A stretch of 64,000 nt of DNA. Origin: Pedobacter africanus (GTDB lineage Bacteria; Bacteroidota; Bacteroidia; Sphingobacteriales; Sphingobacteriaceae). How positions within the stretch are numbered: position 1 is the first letter of the stretch; every line of letters starts with the position of its first letter. The DNA is taken from NCBI RefSeq assembly GCF_900176535.1, contig NZ_FWXT01000001.1, forward strand, positions 124,001 through 188,000, in the 5' to 3' direction. This document shows, one piece after another, positions 44,716 through 54,210 of this stretch. The notes beneath the pieces are model-generated. The model made no database searches. It worked only from the letters and a program-made list of their open reading frames with translations, and was not told where the DNA came from. The position numbers were made by a program, and so were the translations under genes.

Positions 44716-46746
44716 TTATCTGCTGAACGGTAGCCAAACCGACATTTCCGAATGCCCGCGGTTGCCCCAGGCAAAATAAGGTACCAGTTTTACAGGAACG
44801 GTAGTTTTGGCCTCCGTAACCGGTCTGTACAATACATTTTTCCAGTTTTTTTGCTCAATCCAGGTAGCATTGCCTTCCAGGCTCATCATATCTGCCCCAT
44901 CAATTTTTATAGGAGTGGCCTTCAGCTCTATGCCGGAAGGCAGACACACATTAAAAATCCTTTTACCAGGCATATCCGGGGATTCCAGGCAGTAAACAAC
45001 CGGGCCACGTTTCACAGCAACCTGGTTTCTGTTCTCTTCAACCAGGGGATTGGCCTCTATCAATTGTGCCTCCATTGGCAGTATCAGCTCTACCTGGTCT
45101 CCAGCCTTCCATTTTCTGTTCAGCTCAGCATAAGTACCCGGAGTAATGGCAATAGCCGCTTCCTTTCCGTTCAGCTTTAACACCCCCTTTGTTGCCCAGC
45201 CCGGTATCCGGAAAAACATAGCGAAAGGCTTGTCGCCAGCAGATTTTACAATGATCCTGATGTTTCCATCCCAGGGATAATTGGTTTCCTGGCTCAGGCT
45301 CAGTTTTGATCCGTCTTCCAAAGTGGTGTTGATGTTATTTCCGCCGTATAAATTAAACCATAAACCCTTAGCTGAAATGCTGTAAGCATAATCGCTGACC
45401 TCGGCAATTGTGCGTACTACGTTTGGCGGACAACAATTGGACAAACCGATGTATGGAACACGGTCTTTGGACCAGCGCTGTTTAAAGGGCAGGTCATCCG
45501 AATAACTCAGCGGATTGGTATACAGAAATTTCTTCCCGTCCAGGCTGATACCAGACAATACACTATTGTGCAGGGCCAGTTCCATCACATCTGCATACTT
45601 TGCATCACCTGTAATCTGCAGCATGCGCCAGTTCCAGAGTACATTGCCAATATTGGCACAGGTTTCATTGTGTGCCGTAAAATTAGGCAGCTGGTAATCC
45701 CGGCCAAAAGCCTGATGGATCTTCTGCACCTCAGCAGGGTTATAAGAGGTGCCGTCTGGCGAAGTGCCATCATACAAAGAACCGCAGCCGCCGGTTACAT
45801 ACATTTTATGCTGGTTTACATCCTCCCACATCAGATTAAGGGTACGTATTAAAGAATCGTTACCGGTTTCAGCATACAGATCGGCTACACCTGCATACAG
45901 GTAATTGGCCCTTACCGCATGGCCCATTGCTTTCGTTTGCTGCAAAAAAGGAATCCTGTCCTGGTTATCATCTGTACCATCCTCTATTTTTCCTTTGATG
46001 GCAATCAGGTGTCTGGCCAGCTCCAGGTAACGCGGGTCCCTGGTGGTCCGGTACATTTCAATTACCCCCATATAATGCGAAGGACAAATGGCGTTCCTGG
46101 CCAGAGCGGGAGAAGCTTTTTTGTAGAAGTTGTACAGATATTCTGTTGCCTTTTTAGCCACATTGAGGAGCGAAACCTTACCGGTTGCACGGTAATGCAC
46201 ACAGGCAGCAGTCATCAGGTGGCCAATGTTATAGGCTTCAAAACTCAGGCGGTCCTGAAACTGGTTCTTGGAGCCTGTTTTCCGCTGCTCAATCATGGCC
46301 TTGGTGTATATATAACCATCGTCACGCTGTGAGCGGGCAATCACAGCAATGGCCTTATCCATCATTTCGTTTAATTTCGGATCAGGTGTTGAAGCATAAA
46401 GACTGGCCACCGCTTCCAAAGTTTTGTAATAATCGCCATCATGAAAAGAGGGGCCTTTATGTGATCCTGTATCCAAACCCGCGGCTATTTCAAAGTTTTT
46501 GAAAGCATGGCTGATGTTTGCATCATTATAAATGGCCCACATGTTAGGCACCATCGTTTCGCGGGCTACTTTAAACCGGTCTGCCCAGAAACCTTTGGTC
46601 CAGCTCACATCGCTCATATTCAGACTGCGCAGCTTAACATACTTGCTTTGAGAGGTATTTACCAGGCTTTTATCCTGGGCTTTACTGAACCCCACATACA
46701 GGATAAAACAAAATCCTAAAACAATTACTTTTTGCAGATTGATCAT
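44716..46746 (-). CDS. secreted GH127 glycosidase (beta-L-arabinofuranosidase family)
   Basis: 676 residues with a signal peptide ending near FSKAQ. The zinc and nucleophile residues of GH127 are visible: Glu361 and Cys363 in HNETCANIGN and Cys438-Cys439 in SNCCPPNVVR; one of this pair acts as the cysteine nucleophile. Family members remove beta-L-arabinofuranose, and a Bacteroides relative from a rhamnogalacturonan II locus removes aceric acid. Position between GH106 (11 bases) and the RuBisCO-like gene (10 bases) fits pectin side-chain work. Which of the two substrates is used cannot be told from sequence. Confidence 0.93.
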   Translation of the reverse strand: MINLQKVIVLGFCFILYVGFSKAQDKSLVNTSQSKYVKLRSLNMSDVSWTKGFWADRFKVARETMVPNMWAIYNDANISHAFKNFEIAAGLDTGSHKGPSFHDGDYYKTLEAVASLYASTPDPKLNEMMDKAIAVIARSQRDDGYIYTKAMIEQRKTGSKNQFQDRLSFEAYNIGHLMTAACVHYRATGKVSLLNVAKKATEYLYNFYKKASPALARNAICPSHYMGVIEMYRTTRDPRYLELARHLIAIKGKIEDGTDDNQDRIPFLQQTKAMGHAVRANYLYAGVADLYAETGNDSLIRTLNLMWEDVNQHKMYVTGGCGSLYDGTSPDGTSYNPAEVQKIHQAFGRDYQLPNFTAHNETCANIGNVLWNWRMLQITGDAKYADVMELALHNSVLSGISLDGKKFLYTNPLSYSDDLPFKQRWSKDRVPYIGLSNCCPPNVVRTIAEVSDYAYSISAKGLWFNLYGGNNINTTLEDGSKLSLSQETNYPWDGNIRIIVKSAGDKPFAMFFRIPGWATKGVLKLNGKEAAIAITPGTYAELNRKWKAGDQVELILPMEAQLIEANPLVEENRNQVAVKRGPVVYCLESPDMPGKRIFNVCLPSGIELKATPIKIDGADMMSLEGNATWIEQKNWKNVLYRPVTEAKTTVPVKLVPYFAWGNRGHSEMSVWLPFSR

Positions 46747-46757
46747 CTTTTTCTTTT

Positions 46758-49700
46758 TTAATTTTCCAATGTCTTAAACACACGTACCGGACCAAGCAAA
46801 CCAGCCTCATTCAAAGGTTTACCCTCCAGCCGCAATGTGGCCGTTGTTTTGGTGATCCTTTTGTTTTCAGGGAGGTGCTGGTCGCCCATCAGCCTGTTGG
46901 CCCAGGTATTGGTTACTTCAATACGCAACTGGTTGTTTCCGCTGCGCAAAGCGGCAGTAATGTTTACCCTGTAGGGGCTTGTCCAGGTCACCCCGCAGGA
47001 AATTCCGTTCATTTTTACCTCTGCTATACAACCTACGTTGCCCAGATCAAGAAAGTACGCTTGTCCGGCCTCCTTTTTAATTTTAAAATTGCTGGTATAA
47101 ACAGCTGTCCCGGAATAATACCTGATCAGGCTATCCGGATGTTTGCTCCAGTCGCTCAACGCTTTGAATACAACGGGTTTTGCAGGACCACCATAAGCGG
47201 GGTCAAAAGCAACCTTCCATGCCGCGTTTATCGTACTCAGCTGATGCAATTCCGGCCAGTTGTTACCAGTATATACCTCTTTTGCACTGACATTATCTTT
47301 GAACAGGACAAAAACTGAGGCATTGGCTGCCAGCTTAAGCGAAAACACCGTACGGTTATTTTCTGCTTTCCAGTTCTTTACCGGATTGCTTTGGTCGTTT
47401 ACCGCATCGTACAACACAGGAATTTTTCCCGACGTCCTGAATGAAAACTGCAATATCCTTTCCTTATTTTCCTGATTGGCAATAAAATAAATTTCTTTAT
47501 CGGGTGCAGTGCGATGGGTATAAGTCATCTTTTTTGCGTAGCTGCCGGTGTGTTCTTTTATGATCAGGTCCTGTGTTACACCCAATGGATCTAAAGTCTC
47601 CTGCTGATACGGCCCAATGACCACCTGTCCGGCACCAATATTTCCACCGCTCCACAGTTCATCAACAATTTTTTTAAACCCGGGGGCCTGTTTTAAACCC
47701 GGCTGGTAAAGCGGCTTTTCGTTCAGCAGCACTTTGGCCCCTGCTTTAACCAGTTCAAGCAATTTCTTTACGGTTTCAAAATTGACATATTCGTAATTTG
47801 GGTTCAAGGCCATTTTACCAGGAACAACCAGTACACTATAAGTAGCACCGCTTTCAAATACTACTTTTCCATTTTTAACAACCGCAGTATACAAGGCGTC
47901 CGGATTAAATGAGTCGTAAGCATAGCCCCTTAACGGGTTTATCCAGTCCTCCGCGTCGGCCATATTTGCCGAATGTGTTACACCAACCGGTTTCTGGCGT
48001 ACAGGTTCACCGGTATTGGACAATCTTCTGGCTTCAGCCTCCACAACATCTTTTCCAAACAGCCCGGGCAATGCATTTACCAGCCTTTCTGGCAAAACTG
48101 ACCGCCTTGGCAGTTCATCACCGGTAAATACAGCGATATCAGCCACTGGCTTACCTTGCTGCAATAGCTCCTGGCAGCGCTCAGCATAGGCCACCCATGC
48201 CTTGCCTGGTTTCCACCAGGTTTGATCACGCTGGAAGTAAAGGCCTATCCCATCCAGGGTCATGCCTGGCTTGCGGTCTGTCCATGGGTTAAGTGTAAAC
48301 ACATGGTACACCATTTTATTGATGCCAAGGGCATAGTTCCGGTCCAGCAATGTCTTCATATTGGCCGGATGCTCGTTCCAGTCCATCCGCAGTGTGGTAA
48401 ATGCTTCGGCCTGAATGATATTCTTTCCATAAATATGTGCGCCCGAAATGGCATCCAGCATGTCGTTTGGCTTGTCGTGTGTTGGGCTGTTGAGCCAGAA
48501 CTCTCCCATGGGTACATCAACATTTTTGAAGTGCAGCAAACCATCGCTCAGCATGGTTGGCGCAACATTTTCAGCGGCAAAATTTACGCCCTTTTCCTTG
48601 GCCAGCGCAGCCAGGGTAACATAAAACTGATCTGCTACCAATTCAGCAATGGTTTGTCTGACATCATATAAAAAGCCTTCAGTAACTTCACTGTTTTGTA
48701 GCGGTATGCCCAGCATAGCCGGTAAATAAGGCATAAGATCATATCCGCGTCGCTGCTTAAATTCAGCAGCAAATAAGTACGACCAGTTCTGGCTGCCGCA
48801 CTCCCAGCTGTCGACATAAAAATAATTCAGCACTTTTTTAGCAAGTTCAGGCCCAACTTTTTTCAGCGCTTCCCCATACCAGCTATCAAATTGTAGTTTA
48901 ACCGCAGCAGGGTTAAATTTATCGCATTCCAGTCCCATACCCCCACCGCCCGTAGCATTTTTATGCCCGGTTGAAGTATGGCCCATCCTCAGTATGGTCC
49001 AGTTGCCCGGTGGCGCTGCCCAGTCCAGCGTTCCATCGGCTTTAAGTTTATCGCTCAGATTAACCATCCGGTTTAAAGGGACATAGGATTTATCGTCCAG
49101 CATTTCCTTTGTTGTACGCTTGCTTACTCTCCAAACGGCCCCAGCTTTGCCCTCAAACTGGTTGATCTTTGGTTCGGCCGAAAGTTCCAGACCACGCAGC
49201 TTTAAAGATGGCTTCCATTTGGCGGCATCAAGGTCTTCCGAACCAGGTTCAGATCCGCTTTTATCATAAACAAAACGGTAATACTTTGCAGTAACCGCCG
49301 GAATTGCATGAGTTACATCTGCATCAGTATCCTGCCAGCCATGGCGTGGGGGCTGCAGGCGGGCAGCAGAACGAAAAGTTTTTCCATCATTACTTACCTG
49401 TACTTCCAGTCGCTGCGCCTGGTAATTGTTTCCACCTGTACGGATGGTTACAGTACGGCAGGTAAAAGGCTCCTTAAAAGCATACTGGATCCAGCAGGGC
49501 TCATTGCTGCCAAAGTTTTTGGTATTGCCTGGTTTTACCAGTCCGCTTCCATCGGCACCGGTACTCGTTGTAATTTCAGGGACTATAGTTTGCGTTGTTA
49601 CGCCCGTACCTTCAGTTGATGGCCAGGCATAAACTGCAATGTCTTTATAATAATTCTCTAAAGTTTCCGGTTGCTGTAACTTCAGTTTAACTTTAGTCCC

Positions 49701-50123
49701 GCCTTTAATATTCAGCTGTGTGGCCACTACCTTTTGCATGGAAAGCTCAGGTGTGATCCATGGCCCTCCAGCCAGTGCGAAACCATCGCTTACATGCAAA
49801 CCAAGCTTTAAGTTCAAACGCCCTGCTTCAGTTACAGCAAACTTTATCATATCCCACCACTGCGGGCTAAGCTGCTGTGCTACCGGTGTAAATACTGGCG
49901 GATTGGCTGCGCCTTTAATGCAGGCAATATAGGCTCCCCCCAAACCAGCAGTTTTCATTGCTTCCAGATCGGCGGTAATTCCGGCCTTTGAAACCCCTGC
50001 CTGCATCCAGTACCACAGCACCCAGGGCCTTGTTGTTTCGTTTTGCTGGGCAACTGTAATTTTCGCAAAACAGAAACAAAACAGCAAAGCAAATGATACG
50101 ATCTTTGCAGACATCCCCCTCAT
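46758..50123 (-). CDS. secreted GH106 alpha-L-rhamnosidase
   Basis: 1121 residues with a signal peptide ending near TVAQ. GH106 landmarks: WVLWYWMQAGVSKAGITADLEAM at the start of the barrel (shown here by WYWMQAGVSK), GLGGAYIACI, FYVDSWECGSQNW with acidic residues, FAAENVAPTMLSDG, AEAFTTLRMDWNEHP and a C-terminal galactose-binding-like beta-sandwich (YFLDLGNVGCIAEVKMNG). The family removes L-rhamnose from rhamnogalacturonans in a calcium-dependent reaction. It starts two bases after the stop of the FucP-like permease. A second ATG at 50114 is possible. Confidence 0.92.
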   Translation of the reverse strand: MRGMSAKIVSFALLFCFCFAKITVAQQNETTRPWVLWYWMQAGVSKAGITADLEAMKTAGLGGAYIACIKGAANPPVFTPVAQQLSPQWWDMIKFAVTEAGRLNLKLGLHVSDGFALAGGPWITPELSMQKVVATQLNIKGGTKVKLKLQQPETLENYYKDIAVYAWPSTEGTGVTTQTIVPEITTSTGADGSGLVKPGNTKNFGSNEPCWIQYAFKEPFTCRTVTIRTGGNNYQAQRLEVQVSNDGKTFRSAARLQPPRHGWQDTDADVTHAIPAVTAKYYRFVYDKSGSEPGSEDLDAAKWKPSLKLRGLELSAEPKINQFEGKAGAVWRVSKRTTKEMLDDKSYVPLNRMVNLSDKLKADGTLDWAAPPGNWTILRMGHTSTGHKNATGGGGMGLECDKFNPAAVKLQFDSWYGEALKKVGPELAKKVLNYFYVDSWECGSQNWSYLFAAEFKQRRGYDLMPYLPAMLGIPLQNSEVTEGFLYDVRQTIAELVADQFYVTLAALAKEKGVNFAAENVAPTMLSDGLLHFKNVDVPMGEFWLNSPTHDKPNDMLDAISGAHIYGKNIIQAEAFTTLRMDWNEHPANMKTLLDRNYALGINKMVYHVFTLNPWTDRKPGMTLDGIGLYFQRDQTWWKPGKAWVAYAERCQELLQQGKPVADIAVFTGDELPRRSVLPERLVNALPGLFGKDVVEAEARRLSNTGEPVRQKPVGVTHSANMADAEDWINPLRGYAYDSFNPDALYTAVVKNGKVVFESGATYSVLVVPGKMALNPNYEYVNFETVKKLLELVKAGAKVLLNEKPLYQPGLKQAPGFKKIVDELWSGGNIGAGQVVIGPYQQETLDPLGVTQDLIIKEHTGSYAKKMTYTHRTAPDKEIYFIANQENKERILQFSFRTSGKIPVLYDAVNDQSNPVKNWKAENNRTVFSLKLAANASVFVLFKDNVSAKEVYTGNNWPELHQLSTINAAWKVAFDPAYGGPAKPVVFKALSDWSKHPDSLIRYYSGTAVYTSNFKIKKEAGQAYFLDLGNVGCIAEVKMNGISCGVTWTSPYRVNITAALRSGNNQLRIEVTNTWANRLMGDQHLPENKRITKTTATLRLEGKPLNEAGLLGPVRVFKTLEN

Positions 50124-50125
50124 AA

Positions 50126-51418
50126 CTATTTAGCAGCTATTTTATAACCTTTTAAACCAAAATATAAAATGACAACAAAGCATAACAGCGGGATGGCATA
50201 GCCCAGCTGAACATGATCGTTATAATGATCTATTAATGCACCCATACAAACCGGTACAATGGCACCACCAACAATAGACATGATGAGCCATGATGAGCCT
50301 GGTTTAGTGTCATCCCCAATGCCCTCAATGCCCAGCGCAAAAATGGTGGGAAACATAATCGACATGAAAAAGCCCAATCCGCCCAAAGCATAAACCACAT
50401 ATGCACCGGTTCCCAAAACGGCAACCAGACATAGAAGGATGCAAATGACGGCATACAGGGAAAGTAACTTTTGAGAAGAAATAAACTGCAGCAATGCAGT
50501 TCCGGCAAAGCGGCCTACCGTAAACAGGAAGCCATAAGCAATCAAATAACCACCTGCAGTTGCTTCAGTGAAACCTGCACCCTGCTGGGCAGCACGGATA
50601 AAGGAACTGGTTACACATACCTGCGCCCCAACGTAAAAGAACTGTGCTACTACGGCCCATTTCAAATGTTTGTGCCTCAATGCGCCCAGAAAGCTCCCCT
50701 TCGCCTCGCCGTCTATACTTTTGGTTTTGATTTCAGGAAAACGGACGAAACAAAAGATTACAGCGATGAGCACTAAAATACTGCCCAGAATAATATAAGG
50801 CATTTTCACAGAGGAAGCCTCTTCCATAAAATAGGCATTCCGGTTGATTTCGGTCATGGCAGCCAGTTCTGCCTTGGTATAAGATTTACCAGACAAAATA
50901 AAACGGGTACCAATGTAACCTGCAACCATTGCCGCAAGGCCATTAAATGAGGCAGCCAGATTTAGCCGGCTTGTTGCTTTTGCCGGATCGCCCAGAACAG
51001 CAGCATAGGGATTTGCTGTAGTTTCCAGAATGGTCAAACCGCAGCCAATAATGAACAGTGCAATTAAAAAAGTGATGTACGACAGCTGATTGGCCGCTGG
51101 CACAAATAAAAATGCACCGCTGGCGAACACCAGCAGGCCTGCAATCATGCTGGCCTTGTAGCCCCATCTTTTAAGGATCATACCAGCAGGTATCGCCATT
51201 AAAAAATAGGCCAGGAAAACCGAGGTATCAATCAGCATGGACTGGGTATTGCTCAGGTTACAGGCCTTTTTTAAGTGTGGGATCAAACTGGAGTCCAGGT
51301 TATGCGCCATTCCCCATAAAAAGAACAGGCTGATCACAAAAATAAATGGCACCAGGTATTTTTTACCTGCGGCAGGACCAGCATCGGCAATTACTTCAGG
51401 CTGTGTGGTGTGGTTCAT
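50126..51418 (-). CDS. FucP-like MFS sugar:proton symporter
   Basis: 430 residues with 12 membrane segments. The start SLFFLWGMAHNLDSSLIPHL and the segment CGLTILETTANPYAAVLG are hallmarks of the fucose:proton symporter group of MFS permeases. It would bring a monosaccharide across the inner membrane. Fucose itself, rhamnose or a less common deoxy- or branched sugar released by the neighbouring GHs are candidates. It sits 21 bases after the MaoC gene and two bases before GH106. Confidence 0.9.
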   Translation of the reverse strand: MNHTTQPEVIADAGPAAGKKYLVPFIFVISLFFLWGMAHNLDSSLIPHLKKACNLSNTQSMLIDTSVFLAYFLMAIPAGMILKRWGYKASMIAGLLVFASGAFLFVPAANQLSYITFLIALFIIGCGLTILETTANPYAAVLGDPAKATSRLNLAASFNGLAAMVAGYIGTRFILSGKSYTKAELAAMTEINRNAYFMEEASSVKMPYIILGSILVLIAVIFCFVRFPEIKTKSIDGEAKGSFLGALRHKHLKWAVVAQFFYVGAQVCVTSSFIRAAQQGAGFTEATAGGYLIAYGFLFTVGRFAGTALLQFISSQKLLSLYAVICILLCLVAVLGTGAYVVYALGGLGFFMSIMFPTIFALGIEGIGDDTKPGSSWLIMSIVGGAIVPVCMGALIDHYNDHVQLGYAIPLLCFVVILYFGLKGYKIAAK

Positions 51419-51439
51419 GTTTTTGGTTTTAGGTTAATG

Positions 51440-51880
51440 CTATTTCTTTTTTACCAGCAGCAGGTGGTCACATACCAGCACTACTTCCCCGTGCTGGTTC
51501 TTGATCTCAACATGCTCGGTTACTGTTCCATACTCAGGTTTTTTGGCCTCAGCCTTTTCAGAAATCGTAACCTCTGAATGGATGGTATCACCAATGAAAA
51601 CCGGCTTCACAAAACGCAGTCGATCATAACCCTTGGAAAAAGCCTCGGGATTGATTTCAGAGGCGGTAAGCCCTATGCCAATGCTAAACACCATGGTACC
51701 ATGGGCGATGCGGTGTTTAAAAGGTTGCGTTTTACACCATTCTTCATCCATATGGTGCGGAAAAAAATCGCCTGTATGGCCTGCATGGACTACGAAATCT
51801 GTTTCCGTGATGGTCCGTCCCAGTGTTATCCTCTTTTCCTCCAGCAGGTAATCCTCAAAAAATATCGATCTGAAATACAT
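51440..51880 (-). CDS. MaoC-type hot-dog enoyl-CoA hydratase/dehydratase
   Basis: 146 residues with a single hot-dog fold. The hydratase dyad is present as Asp38 and His43 in HTGDFFPHHMDE, with the expected four-residue spacing, and RIAHGTMVFSIG is the second family block. Members add or remove water on CoA thioesters. With two family III CoA transferases in the same operon, a CoA-bound hydroxy acid or enoyl intermediate is the likely substrate. It is 11 bases downstream of the Gfo/Idh/MocA gene. Confidence 0.88.
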   Translation of the reverse strand: MYFRSIFFEDYLLEEKRITLGRTITETDFVVHAGHTGDFFPHHMDEEWCKTQPFKHRIAHGTMVFSIGIGLTASEINPEAFSKGYDRLRFVKPVFIGDTIHSEVTISEKAEAKKPEYGTVTEHVEIKNQHGEVVLVCDHLLLVKKK

Positions 51881-51891
51881 TGTTTTAATTT

Positions 51892-52974
51892 TTAATTGTT
51901 GTTCAGTTGTTCAGCGGGTCTTACGCCACCCCTGTCGCTAGACAGATAAGCGCTTTCTACCACAGCCATTGTTTTAACCACATCTTCCACGCTTGTATGC
52001 AATATGGCTGAAGAGCCTTCTTTATAACACATAAGGCTGGACATCGTCCCTATAAATGCTTCAGGAAACCAGGAACCCTCCAGTTCCAGAACCTTCCATT
52101 CCGGCGCTTTACCTTCTTCCACAAGGCAATACTCAAATACATCGGGTACTCCATGCGGATAGTCCATCAGCAAACCCATTTTCGCTTTTATGGCTCCTTT
52201 TGTACCTTCCCATTTGATAAAACTTTCCTGGTTATGCGGCCCAAAATCATGGTCGTGGTTCGTGTTGATCACTGCATGCAGGGTATCGCCGTAGTCAAAC
52301 AATATGGTAGAGCGCGAAGAGGACAATGCTTTGGCCGGATGTTTCAGGGTTTTGGCCAATACACTTTCAGGTTCTCCCAAAAAAGAGCGGACCATATCAA
52401 TGTAATGGATGCTATGGTACTGGATTTCCAGGCGTGGGTGCACGATCACGTGCGGGAATATCTCCCATGGTGTTTTAATGGTTACCCTCACCTCTATATC
52501 GTAGAGGTCGCCAATCAGGCCCTGCTCAACCATATACCGTGCAGCACTCACAAAGGGTGCAAAGCGCAATTGGAAATTGATGGCGGCAAGCAGTTTTTTC
52601 TGTCTGCAAAGTTGCACGATCTCTTTGGCCTGCCCAAAATCATCTCCCATTGGTTTCTGGATCAATACGGCTGCCCCATCGGGCAACTGTCCGAGCACTT
52701 CCAGGTACTGTTCGGGCATTATGGTCAGATCATACACTACATTTTCGGGTGCCTGTGCTACTGCTTCGGCTACCGAGCCATATACATTGGGGATCTGGAA
52801 TGTTGCCGCCAGTTTTTCTGCCCTTTCCCTTGTCCGGTTCACAATTCCATGAACCTTAAAGCCTGCCTTTTTATAGGCCGGAAGATGGGCATCAGCTACA
52901 ATGCCCCCTGCACCTATAATGATGATGGGCTGAATGGTATTGGGTAGCTGGGGTTTATAGGGTATGCTTATCAT
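51892..52974 (-). CDS. Gfo/Idh/MocA-family NAD(P) sugar dehydrogenase
   Basis: 360 residues, no signal peptide. The N-terminal Rossmann part has IIIGAGGIVADAHLPAYKKAG, then the family segment with QKPMGDDF in place of the common EKP motif. The C-terminal alpha/beta domain contains HPRLEIQYHSIHYIDMVR, including the conserved histidine. Members oxidise or reduce sugars and cyclitols; one family member is the D-apiose dehydrogenase of apiose pathways, which makes it a candidate first step here. Equally it may act in the CoA branch. It starts three bases after the SBP-like gene stop and is followed by the MaoC gene. Confidence 0.88.
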   Translation of the reverse strand: MISIPYKPQLPNTIQPIIIIGAGGIVADAHLPAYKKAGFKVHGIVNRTRERAEKLAATFQIPNVYGSVAEAVAQAPENVVYDLTIMPEQYLEVLGQLPDGAAVLIQKPMGDDFGQAKEIVQLCRQKKLLAAINFQLRFAPFVSAARYMVEQGLIGDLYDIEVRVTIKTPWEIFPHVIVHPRLEIQYHSIHYIDMVRSFLGEPESVLAKTLKHPAKALSSSRSTILFDYGDTLHAVINTNHDHDFGPHNQESFIKWEGTKGAIKAKMGLLMDYPHGVPDVFEYCLVEEGKAPEWKVLELEGSWFPEAFIGTMSSLMCYKEGSSAILHTSVEDVVKTMAVVESAYLSSDRGGVRPAEQLNNN

Positions 52975-52977
52975 GTG

Positions 52978-54210
52978 TTATGCATCAATTGAATTCAAGT
53001 TGTTCTGTGCAGTTGCTGTAATTTCCTGTGCAGATTGATCTGTATTTATGGCCTTTAGCACCATTCTGTCAATTTCGGCCGCAATAGCTGCCCAATTGCT
53101 TTTCTGCGGAAGGGTGTGTGCAGTTTCGTGCAGTTGTTCCAGTTTATGGTAGTAAGGTACTACCTGGTTTATTTCCGGGTCTTTCCAGGTAGAAATACGG
53201 CAGCCAATCCCACCTTCCAGTGTAAGTAATTTATCATTGCTTTCATTTACCGCAAAGCGGATAAAATCATAGGCAACCTGTTTATATATACTGCCCGATC
53301 CAATGGTATAAAGCCAGTAAACATTTAAAGATGGAGGTTTACATCCTTCCGAAGCGGGCAGCAGGGCCACATCCACCTTTCCTTTTACAGTTGAAGCCTG
53401 GTCTACTTCACAAACAGCGGCAAAACCAAACCAGTTGATCATCATGGCCACCTCTCCCCTCGCAAAAGCTGCACCTGCCTGTACAGAGTCGTAGTTAACA
53501 GCGCCAGGATGGACAGCAGTTTTATCCTTAACCATCTGCCTGTAAAAATCAAGTCCCTCAACCGCTTCGGGGGTGTTGACATTGATCTTCCCGTTCAGAT
53601 CCACCAGTGTCCCGCCCCTGCTCCATAACTGCAGGCAAAAATCAAAGACCGTATTGTGTCCATCCGGGTAACAGGCAAATACGGTTCCGTAAAGGTTTTG
53701 TTCGGGGCGGTTAAAGAAACGGGCTACCTGCACAAAATCGCTCCAGGTTCTAGGGACGCTTAAAGCTTTCCCATACTGTTCAAGATAGCGTTGTTGTTCA
53801 ACAACGTCATCAAACAGGTCTTTTCTATAGATAAGGCACTCCGGTCCGTCATGAAAAGGAAGTCCCGCTATCCTGTTGCCGAACTGCTGGGAAGCCAATA
53901 ATGAATTGCTCCATCCCAGCGGGAATGCTGAGGGGGGATTAGCTGTGATATAGGGTTTCAGATCTTCAAAAGCACCAGTAGTAATTCCTTCGAGCAGCCA
54001 ATCGGTATTGATATGCGCCACATCCCATTCTCCGTTTTTCAACCCATCGTTCAGCAGCGTAGCCTCATGCAGGTCATGAAGGTCCAGAGGCACAAGTTCA
54101 GCCTTTAAAGTGCAGCCGGAAAAGGCACAGTAGTTATCCCACACCTTTTGCATGGCAGATTCGAAAGGCCCGAATTTACGGACGGCTATTTTAATTGGCT
54201 CGTTGTTCAT
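52978..54210 (-). CDS. solute-binding-protein-fold protein without signal peptide (SBP-A)
   Basis: 410 residues related to family 1 extracellular solute-binding proteins of ABC sugar importers: a periplasmic-binding fold with DVAHINTDWLLEG, ALSVPRTWSDFVQVARFF, GEVAMMINWFG and a C-terminal half ending NNLNSIDA. The N-terminus MNNEPIKIAVRKFG has no signal peptide or lipobox, so it should stay in the cytoplasm. No ABC permease or ATPase gene is in the window. Its start overlaps the end of the upstream CoA-transferase gene by 20 bases, a tight coupling. It could be a cytosolic carrier or sensor of a substrate or CoA ester, or an enzyme built on this fold. Confidence 0.85.
   Translation of the reverse strand: MNNEPIKIAVRKFGPFESAMQKVWDNYCAFSGCTLKAELVPLDLHDLHEATLLNDGLKNGEWDVAHINTDWLLEGITTGAFEDLKPYITANPPSAFPLGWSNSLLASQQFGNRIAGLPFHDGPECLIYRKDLFDDVVEQQRYLEQYGKALSVPRTWSDFVQVARFFNRPEQNLYGTVFACYPDGHNTVFDFCLQLWSRGGTLVDLNGKINVNTPEAVEGLDFYRQMVKDKTAVHPGAVNYDSVQAGAAFARGEVAMMINWFGFAAVCEVDQASTVKGKVDVALLPASEGCKPPSLNVYWLYTIGSGSIYKQVAYDFIRFAVNESNDKLLTLEGGIGCRISTWKDPEINQVVPYYHKLEQLHETAHTLPQKSNWAAIAAEIDRMVLKAINTDQSAQEITATAQNNLNSIDA

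Noticed and set aside
44706..44774. N-terminal extension of the RuBisCO-like protein
   Set aside because: The added residues have no family match and would overlap the end of the GH127 gene; the ATG at 44705 fits family length and spacing.
51686..51702. CCATGGTACCATGG palindrome within the MaoC gene
   Set aside because: It encodes the conserved AHGTMV segment and has no regulatory setting.
52153..52947. Long plus-strand reading frame opposite the Gfo/Idh/MocA gene
   Set aside because: It is antisense to a clear family gene, has no recognisable domain, and reads as an overlap shadow.
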